Position numbers and translations under genes: made by a program. Shown here in pieces: positions 56,343 to 64,000 of a stretch of DNA of 64,000 bases (the stretch's first letter is position 1; each line of letters starts with the position of its first letter). The notes under the pieces were generated by a model that worked only from the letters and a program-made list of their open reading frames with translations, ran no database searches and was not told the origin of the DNA. The stretch covers positions 820,501 to 884,500 of the forward strand of contig JACCIC010000216.1 of assembly GCA_018907035.1 (NCBI GenBank). The letters are read 5' to 3'. The stretch comes from Sycobia sp. Sy_11 (taxonomy: Eukaryota > Arthropoda > Insecta > Hymenoptera > Epichrysomallidae).

Positions 56343-58189
56343 CTGCATATATACATATTTATTAAGAAATAATATATATGAAAGTAAAAAGATAGTTTAA
56401 ACTATTTGGGAGAGACTTTCTTAGAAATTTCTCCTCTCATAACTTTCCACAGAAGTGGAAGTAAACAGTCGCGGTCCATATTCGGTTTGCTGGCGCCTGA
56501 TGGAAGGAGAAATGGTATCCCAATTCTCCTCGACGATATTATTTTATCGTATAATATGAATATATTTTTTTTCTTTTCGTAAACGCATTAGAGTGCGTTT
56601 AATTTTTGCATAATCTCTATATTCATCCATTTTTCTCCTTTTGAATAAATTAATAAGAAATTCGATTGTTGCTGGATAGAGGTCAGACTAATAATAGTAT
56701 CTTATTATAATTCTATGCCACATTCATAATAATATTTAAAACTGATCAATTAACTTATATATAATTTTTATCTTTACATTAAATAATGTTTCGATATAAT
56801 AATATTAGTTTAATAATAGGAATTAGAATAATTACAGTACTTTTAGTTAGCTTAAACTAAATAACATAGTTCTGATTTATGAATCCACATCATTGTGTTG
56901 ATGTAGCTTATTGTGTAATTACATCCATAGATGCAATTTTTATAGTCGTTTGTTAGAATGATTGTTTCACCTTAATCGTAATTTCCAACTTATAATTCAG
57001 AAGGTAATGGGCATTAACACCTTTATTTAAAATTAGTTTAACGATGTCGGAGTTACCGCTCACAATTTCTAAGTGTAAAACGTTGAGGCTGCTTTCGCTC
57101 GCTTTAGTTGACTTTTTCTAAAGATTCATTATATATCTCTAAGTTATTGTTTTTGATTGACAAATGAAGATTTGATACACGATACAGTTCTTCTACATCG
57201 ATAGGTTCCATTCAAACCAACAGATATAAGTACGGGTCAGAATATAACGCGATTGATTAATTGAATTGGCTTGGCTACCAGCACAACTAAGCATTCTAGG
57301 TAAGGAAAAAATGTTGCATTTGACCAAGTCTATTTTATCCAACGCAATCCCAAGCACAGATACTTTAGTGCCTTAGATAAAACTTCGAAAAGTTACAGAA
57401 GCTCAAGTTTTAACTTATATTCAAATGCAAAATGAGAAACTAGGAAAAAGAAAAGGAGCATAGTATTTTCATTTTTCAAATCAAATGAAATAGTAACTAT
57501 GAATAAATGTATAGCTAACTACTTTCGTTGAGATTCATTTCTCCACAAAATGGATATTCTTCATAATTCTAAATAACAATGCAATGATCAATTAAAAGAT
57601 CTCAGCCACATTCTATGGTAGCGACCTCGATACAAAAACCAAAGATTGAGTTTCGTAAAAAAATAATACAAATTGAAGTATTTCTTATCTTCACATATAT
57701 AAGCTTTAAGAAGCGAATGGAATACTTATATATTGAAATTATTATATACATTTTTTGGAAAATGTACCTCATAAATATAACCAATATGCACTATTTATGT
57801 ATTGTATTATAATTATTTATGTAGTATATTATAATTATTCATTAATCGTGCAATAGTATAAATGTTTAGGCTGCAGGAGTACCCAATACCTCACTAAACT
57901 ATAATAAATATAAAAAACAGCATTTGGTATAAAACTAATATAATAAAAACTATTTATTATATTAATTTATAATTCATGTAATATTATTAGAGGAGTGGAA
58001 TAAAATGATCATACTTTTGATAAATTTAAAAAAATTCAATTTATACTTCAATTTATCAATTTTTGAGCTTTGTTTTTGAGTTGTTGCTATTATAATTTAG
58101 TGTACATCAGGTTATAATCAAAATTAAAAAAATCGACGTAAATCGTGATTAGTCTTATCTGATTATATTATATAAATTTCAAAAATTGA
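56342..58189. other. mostly AT-rich sequence
   Basis: A GC-richer patch at 56,440-56,540 includes 'tttgctggcgcctgatgg'. A hairpin 'aaacgcattagagtgcgttt' lies at about 56,581-56,600. No gene recognised. Confidence 0.5.
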
Positions 58190-58790
58190 TAAGTTGAAGC
58201 ATTTTTTAAATTTTTTCCAAATGCTGAAGGTGATACATCCTGAATTTTTAGTAGCATCTAATCGTAAAAGTATAGTTTCGCCCTCTAGAGACGAATTGCC
58301 TTACGATTTATGGTGTATAAACGTAGCATTAGATATAGTTGCTCGTGATACAGATTTGCACTCGCTCGTAAATGATAATCCTGACATTTTCTGATCCTCG
58401 TATCCAGCACATGAACCACCACTCGATTCGATTGCGTTGGATTTCTTATCAACGATTCGCACCCTCTCGGACGATGATCCAGCTAATCGTCCTAATCGGA
58501 AGATGCATTAGCGTCCACTGGACTCCTGCGATTGCCATATTTTTACTTATCGTTAGGTAGTCCCTGGACGATAATTAGCTTCCTTACTGTACCAAAGAGC
58601 CCGTTTGATGGTGGGACAAGGGTAAGCGTTCATTGCGGTCTGTTATTGATAAATAACACGAATTTTCCAAGTAGCACGTAATATTCATCACATGCTGCAC
58701 GATGATTATTATTATTACTAATTGAGTTACGACGTTGTTCGACCGATCGTAAGCTCCTTTAAAATGAATGTCTGCGAGATATCGATCTTA
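58190..58790. promoter_or_regulatory. complex unique segment, possible regulatory DNA
   Basis: About 600 bp of balanced, non-repetitive sequence between AT-rich flanks, with repeated TAAT/TAATCG words (ctaatcgt near 58,258 and 58,483, cctaatcgg near 58,490, ataattagc near 58,572). Frames of 60-66 codons on the + strand lack recognisable domains and splice signals. It may be an enhancer or a piece of an exon; evidence is weak. Confidence 0.25.
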
Positions 58791-59237
58791 TATTTAATTA
58801 TTCATTTATAGAAGGATTTTAGTTGATCATGAAATTCATACGATAGTGTGGAAATTCTTTTGGATGATGGCATGTGGCAATCTACTTTAGATTTTGACAA
58901 TTTTAGAAATATCAATACAATTATTCAAAGACGATAATTTCATTTTATTTAATAAGCAACACCAAAAAGAAGAAAATATATTTCTTACTTTTAACTATTA
59001 CGAACCTTTTTGAAAATAACTTTGAGTAAGTCGGAATAAATGTCTTTTAAATAAAAATATATCAAATCTTATTGCACTTTTTTATTTGAGTATAAAAAAT
59101 ATGCAAAGATAGCAGAGTAATGAATTTATAAAAATTTACGAGCATAATGGAATAAACGAAAACTTCGTATTTGAAAAAAAAATCTTCAAAGGAATGCTTT
59201 TCGGGAATAAAAAATTAAAAAAGTTAGAACTATAATA

Positions 59238-59294
<57 letters not shown>

Positions 59295-59510
59295 GAGTGC
59301 ACTTACAATTGAAACAAAGGAAGAGCTTACTGAGTGTCAAATATTCTAAAATAGCAAATGATACTTACAATTAACTTATAATTACAAACTAACAATTTCT
59401 ACAAATTGTAAACATCGTATTCCAGAGTCCACCACGTAACTACGAGATTACCTGTAGAAGTCGTCTATATACTATATAGATAGGGCCAGATAGGGCAAAG
59501 TGGTTCTGAC

Positions 59511-59563
<53 letters not shown>

Positions 59564-59600
59564 GTATATATACAGTATAGGTCTAGATATGTATATGTAT
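58791..59600. other. AT-rich sequence with (TA)n runs
   Basis: TA tracts at 59,236-59,292 and 59,517-59,560. A short Helitron-like phrase 'gtagaagtcgtc' lies near 59,455. Confidence 0.6.
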
Positions 59601-59641
59601 ATCTATATATATCATATCATATCATATCATATCATATCATA

Positions 59642-61337
59642 TCATACTAATTTATAAAGACAAAGCGTGTTTTTGTTTGTACACAATAACCGAAAAAACT
59701 ACTGAAACTATTGTTCTGAACTTTGACATATAGATTCTATATTATCTTGAGAAGGGCATAGGCTATGTTTTTTATTGAAAATCATTTTACTCTAATCAAT
59801 AAATTAAGTTAATGGTTTTAACAATCAGCTCCACCAGCAGCCACTAGGCGGCGTCTTGAATCACGAACATCAACTCAAAGTAATCCGCTTAAAGTATTAA
59901 TACCAGGTCAGCTCAAACGAATGTTCATATCCAACTATGTTCGTATCCTAAAGGAAGTGTGAGGTTAGTCGGTATTATCTTTTTTGTTCTTCAGGTTATT
60001 CTGACACTACTCTCACACATTATGGATATCTTTTGATTTTTGTAAATTTTATTCTGTCTTACGTAGGAAAATATCTATCTCTTCGTCTTTGTTTCTCCTT
60101 CTCTTATAAAATGTTTCTGTATGCCAAATCATACTGAATATAGTTTGTGACAAGAAATTATATTTTTATTTTTATACATTCTATTAACTTCAGAATTGTA
60201 AAAAGAGACTATTTTTTTTTAATTCGAACAAAAGAAATGATGGCAAACAGGGTTCTTTACTAACAACCTCGAAACTATGTATATATAAATAAAATATATA
60301 AATAAAATTGAACTTCTGAATAAAAAGGCAATATCCATCGTCTGCTTAAAAAAATATGCTATGCGTATACCAACATTTTGCTTGAATTTCAGTTGGCATC
60401 ACTAGGAAAATATTCACAGTATTGAATTGAAAAAACGGAAATATAATATATATATATATATATTGTATGTATATTATATTGTACATATTATATATACACA
60501 TTTTAAATACGGTTTCTACTGATAAATATTGTATTGGCGTGCATGAGCGGTTGATTACGAGTTCCCGTTGCCTCAAGACGATCTATAGGTAGTTGTGAGT
60601 TCGGATGATAGAATGCGATTTCCAGGTGTTATGGAATGACTTCTACAAGGAGTTTTATATTCGGACGGTAGAAGATGATGTCCCGGTATGACGAGACGAT
60701 TTCTACGTGGAGTATCGTGTTTAGCTGGTAGAAAACGATGTTCAGGTATGTCGGTACAACTTCTACGGGGAGTTTTGTGTTCGGATGATAGAATGCGATT
60801 TACAGGTGTTTTTGAACGACTTCTATGGGGAATTTCGTGTATAGTTGGTGGGAAACAATGTCCATGTATATCAGTACGACTTCTATGAAAATATTCGTAT
60901 TCTATCATTCCAACACGCACACTCCCAGTAAGAGTGGTCCTGGGATACCTGGACATTGTATTCTATCTTCTCAATACAAAACTCTCTAGAGCAGTCGTCC
61001 CGAGTTATTTCCTATAGTCCGAACATGATACTCTCCGAAAACGTCGTCTCGAGACACATGGACATCTTTTTCTACCCGTTGAACTCGAAAGTACAATTTT
61101 CTCCATTTAATATGCATATATATATATAGTATAAAATGGTCGGCAAAATATCAACTTTTTGAAGTGGTCGCTACATTGAAGCAGTTTTTTATACAGAAGC
61201 AACGATAGGTAAATTACGGTCAATTATTTATAGAAATATAGATTTGTATATTGAGTACTTTTTACTTAGATATTATTAAATTGTTTATGAAATCGGTTAA
61301 ATTATTATCTCTGGCGAAGCCGAGACGGGGGATGTTA

Positions 61338-61338
<1 letters not shown>
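59642..61338 (+). mobile_element. non-autonomous Helitron copy 4, most complete
   Basis: 5' end TCATACTAATTTATAAAGAC directly after 'atatcatatc' pentamers. It has the shared body, the minisatellite (60,560-61,090) with an orientation switch near 60,900, and the 3' hairpin region ending GGGGGATGTTAG|T, in which CTAG has become TTAG and the stem has a mismatch. At about 1.7 kb it spans both termini, so it defines the element's length. No Rep or helicase gene. Confidence 0.88.
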
Positions 61339-61418
<80 letters not shown>

Positions 61419-62264
61419 TAGAGGTCTATATATATTTCATGTATTTTCTCTGTAATTTCTTTTCGTATTTAAAATTAAATATCGCGAATATGTAGACATT
61501 GGTGCAAACTGAAATTGAAGCAAAACAAATGGCTTTGCGAGATAGCATCTTCTTGAACCGCATGCTCAGATAAAACTTTTTTGAAGCGGGCCCTGACATA
61601 GCATCTTTTTGAACCGAACGCTCAGATAGAACCTTTTTGAAGCAGGCGCTGAGATATAAGGTTTGTTATAAATTGCCTATAGAGTAGTGGTGACCAATAT
61701 TAAATAGAAATTTCTTAAATAAAATTTTTGGTGGAATGTGGTAAATTTTCATTCAATTTCGGAGGTAATCCTGCGACTCCCGACTCGGGAAGAATTCCCC
61801 TTTATCGAATTAGACTAACGCAGACGGATTAGTAGTGGTGAAGAAAACAGAAAAGATTTCATTACGCAGTGTGGGATTGGCGTTCCTATTTGGTGAGCGA
61901 AATACTGTGTGACAATCTTTGTTATAATAGTCCAAAAAGAATCAATCGACTGAGTTATTATTATACCAAACTCCATTTACCGGTCCTGAAATGTTCCTCC
62001 CTTTTCAAAAGAATCATAATTATAAGCCATAATGAAAATAAAATAGAAGAAGGTCTGATAAACAGAACAAGAGATAAGAGAGACCTGTAAAAATAAACTG
62101 ACTTGTAAATTGTTGAAATATCAGGTGAATAATTCAAACTCACTCGTTAAAAAACGAAATTATAATACCGAAATTATTTTTGAAAATTATAATGCCGAAA
62201 ATTATTTTTGAAAATTATAATGCTGAAAATTATTGAACATTGAACAATGCTGAAACAATTGCAA
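61339..62264. other. (TA)n tract and possible leader or LTR region of next element
   Basis: TA repeats run to about 61,412. Near 61,520-61,660 'agcatctt.ttgaaccg..gctcagata' recurs as a short tandem. The word 'attggcgttcctatttggtg' at about 61,875 could be a decayed primer site. No LTR pair can be tested because the element leaves the window. Confidence 0.35.
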
Positions 62265-62437
62265 TGTTAGAAAAATATCTGTTCCGAGAGTATTGTGTAC
62301 TAATCATTTAACGAAAAAGGAATTGATTCAAGAATTACAAAAAGTAAATGTAGATAGTGAAGGGAATATACCTGTATTTAAGTCTCCTTTGGTGCCATAC
62401 GTTCGAGCATATTCTGAAGAATATATCAATAAATAAA
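62265..62437 (+). pseudogene. gag-like fragment of a second Ty3/Gypsy element
   Basis: An open run reads SVPRVLCTNHLTKKELIQEL and ends at a TAA after AYSEEYINK. The helix-rich style fits a retroelement gag N-terminus, and it lies in the correct position and strand upstream of the protease and RT remnants. Similarity is suggestive only. Confidence 0.4.
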
Positions 62438-62939
62438 TTGATACACCAAATTATAAAGAAAAAATCTTACAACGTTTATTATAATAGTTACTTCGTCGCC
62501 TACAAATGTTGGATTATCACCAATAAATAGAATGGTAAGCGAAAACTAAACTTTTCAATATGGCGATCTATATATCAGAAACAAGAAATCCAACTACAAA
62601 AGTATTCGATCAAATGAACAAAATTGAATTGCCATTTTGATGTAAAAAATCTATATGCATTTATTGAACAAGTAATTAAACTTCAAAGAAACATGTTCCG
62701 AGCATCTATGTGGAAACGAACAACTATGGCATCGCAATCATGAATCAAATATAAATAACTTCGGGGTATTGGAGATGGAATTAAGAAATTTTTATGTATC
62801 ACCTTGAAAGGTAAGACATTTTGATCTGCAAATTAGTAACCGAAAATAAGAAATAAACGACACAATAAGACAATCTTTAAATACAGTTAGGATATCGATG
62901 GACCGTAGAAAAGGTTTTGGTGAATTCAAAAAAATAAAA

Positions 62940-64000
62940 CAACTTATCTTATGCTTTTCGGAATGGATACATTAAGAAAATTAAATATAGAAGTTTGAAT
63001 AAATAGAAATTATTTATCCAAAAAAATGCACCAAATGAACAAATTTGTAATACAGAAGATATCGGATTAACGCATTTAAAAGTAAATGAGAAAATTATAT
63101 TAAATGAATGTATTTCTAAAGAAAAGAAAAAATTAGATAATATAATAGGACCGACACTGTTATTACAATAGTAAATTATTTTGGAATGAAGTACTCTAAT
63201 TAAACAGGAATATCGACCGTTAGAAATTCGATCATGCAAGGCATAATTAATTCAGATTTCGATAACATATTGCAAGATGATGTGATTCAATTGTTTAGTA
63301 GTCCTTAAAGCTCGCCCATCGCAATAGTAAAAAAGAAAAATGGCGAGGATCATTTTTCAGTCGACTTAAACAAAATTAACAAAGTCATTAAAAAAGATGC
63401 ACATCTATTATCGCAAACTAAAGAAATTTTAGGTAGATTACGAGATGCTATATATCTATTTACGATTGATTTAGTGAGTGGCTACTGGCAAGTAGCAATT
63501 ACATCAGAAAGTCGATCCATTATTGCCTTTTCCGTTCCTACTCAAGAGTTATATGAATTCAACGTCATGCTTTTTGGACTAAACTCTGCACCTGCAACAT
63601 TCCAACGATTATTGACCTAGCTTATTGCTGCTGTAATCGCTACTAATGTTTTTGCATATCTGGATGATGTTTTCGTTACTTCAAAAACACTTAAGGACTA
63701 TTTAAAATATTTAATAGAAGTGTTTCAGCGTTTCCAAAATACCAAAATTAAATCAAATTTCGAAAAATGAAATTCTGCTAGTCCACAATTCAAATATCTA
63801 GATTATATTATAGATAAAGAGGCAAAGCCATGACAAATTTCTCTGTCTAGATATCCGAAAGAGGTATAACGATTTATGCGATTAATATCGTGGTATGTAC
63901 TGTTTTTAAACGAAATTCCCAATGTTTTTGCTCTTTTACATAAGTTAATAAAGAAAAGCCTGTATAGGAATGGTAATAAATGTAACAAAAAGCATTTGAT
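62940..64000 (+). pseudogene. decayed Ty3/Gypsy pol (protease end and RT), runs off window
   Basis: The protease C-terminal block LFGMDTLRKLNIEV is readable at about 62,951-62,997. RT lies in one frame from 63,234 to the window end: SSPIAIVKKKNGEDHFSVDL, YLFTIDLVSGYWQVAI, MLFGLNSAPATFQRLL, and the active site as YLDD at 63,657-63,668, then the thumb region. Five in-frame stops occur (63,306, 63,618, 63,768, 63,831, 63,867) but no frameshift over about 750 bp. It differs from the 4.8-18.8 kb element in strand and sequence. RNase H and integrase would lie beyond the window. Confidence 0.9.

Noticed and set aside
58194..58394. small protein gene of 66 codons
   Set aside because: No recognisable domain, no splice signals in suitable places and no flanking gene structure.

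Overview
The window looks like a stretch of insect chromosome, AT-rich and packed with transposons. The organism is probably a hymenopteran. I infer this from the mix of mariner lineages, BEL/Pao and Ty3/Gypsy retrotransposons, non-autonomous Helitrons and long AT/GA/CA microsatellites; nothing in the sequence names a species. Almost every long open frame is a piece of a transposable element or a shadow of a low-complexity tract. Only one place looks like a host gene: a core promoter and signal-peptide first exon at about 34.7-35.25 kb on the + strand.

Layout, left to right. 0.1-0.7 kb: LTR-like sequence related to 18.9-19.45 kb. 0.8-2.1 kb: inactive mariner (family A) with both TIRs. 2.4-3.6 kb: BEL/Pao pol remnant, minus strand. 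4.79-18.82 kb: one large Ty3/Gypsy element on the minus strand with two ~1.2 kb LTRs, a 5-bp target duplication, PBS, polypurine tract, a broken gag, a pol split by frameshifts and an integrase deletion, and an extra 3' ORF with a second pair of zinc knuckles. 19.6-22.4 kb: GC-rich unassigned islands and a perfect 38-bp palindrome. 22.4-24.9 kb: two further mariner pseudogenes (families B and C). 25.57-25.98 kb: internally deleted copy of mariner A. 26.2-32.8 kb: non-autonomous Helitron copies, one interrupted by a defective BEL/Pao element (28,244-31,761) with its target duplication.

34.4-35.25 kb: GA-rich tracts, an Inr+DPE core promoter at canonical spacing, and a 73-nt coding exon ending in GTAAGT, phase 1. 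Everything to the right may lie inside this gene's first intron. It holds a mariner 5' fragment, a possible TIR element carrying an R1-like LINE tail, a Helitron 3' end, a large inverted repeat with a near-perfect 54-bp-arm hairpin and a tRNA-derived SINE nested in it (43.5-44.9 kb), a TAATTA-rich segment (45.5-45.9 kb), a mariner (family D, 48.3-49.5 kb), an inverted Helitron (51.4-53.3 kb), a second SINE copy, a degenerate tandem array (54.6-55.3 kb), a complex unique segment (58.2-58.8 kb), another Helitron (59.6-61.3 kb) and a decayed Ty3/Gypsy element running off the right edge.

The elements do not work together as a system, but their nesting dates them: Helitron before BEL/Pao insertion, and inverted-repeat element before SINE insertion. 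The most unusual items are the extra nucleocapsid-like ORF and Cys-bearing tandem repeats at the 3' end of the Ty3/Gypsy element, the orientation-flipping 60-bp minisatellite inside the Helitrons, and the nested foldback at 44 kb.
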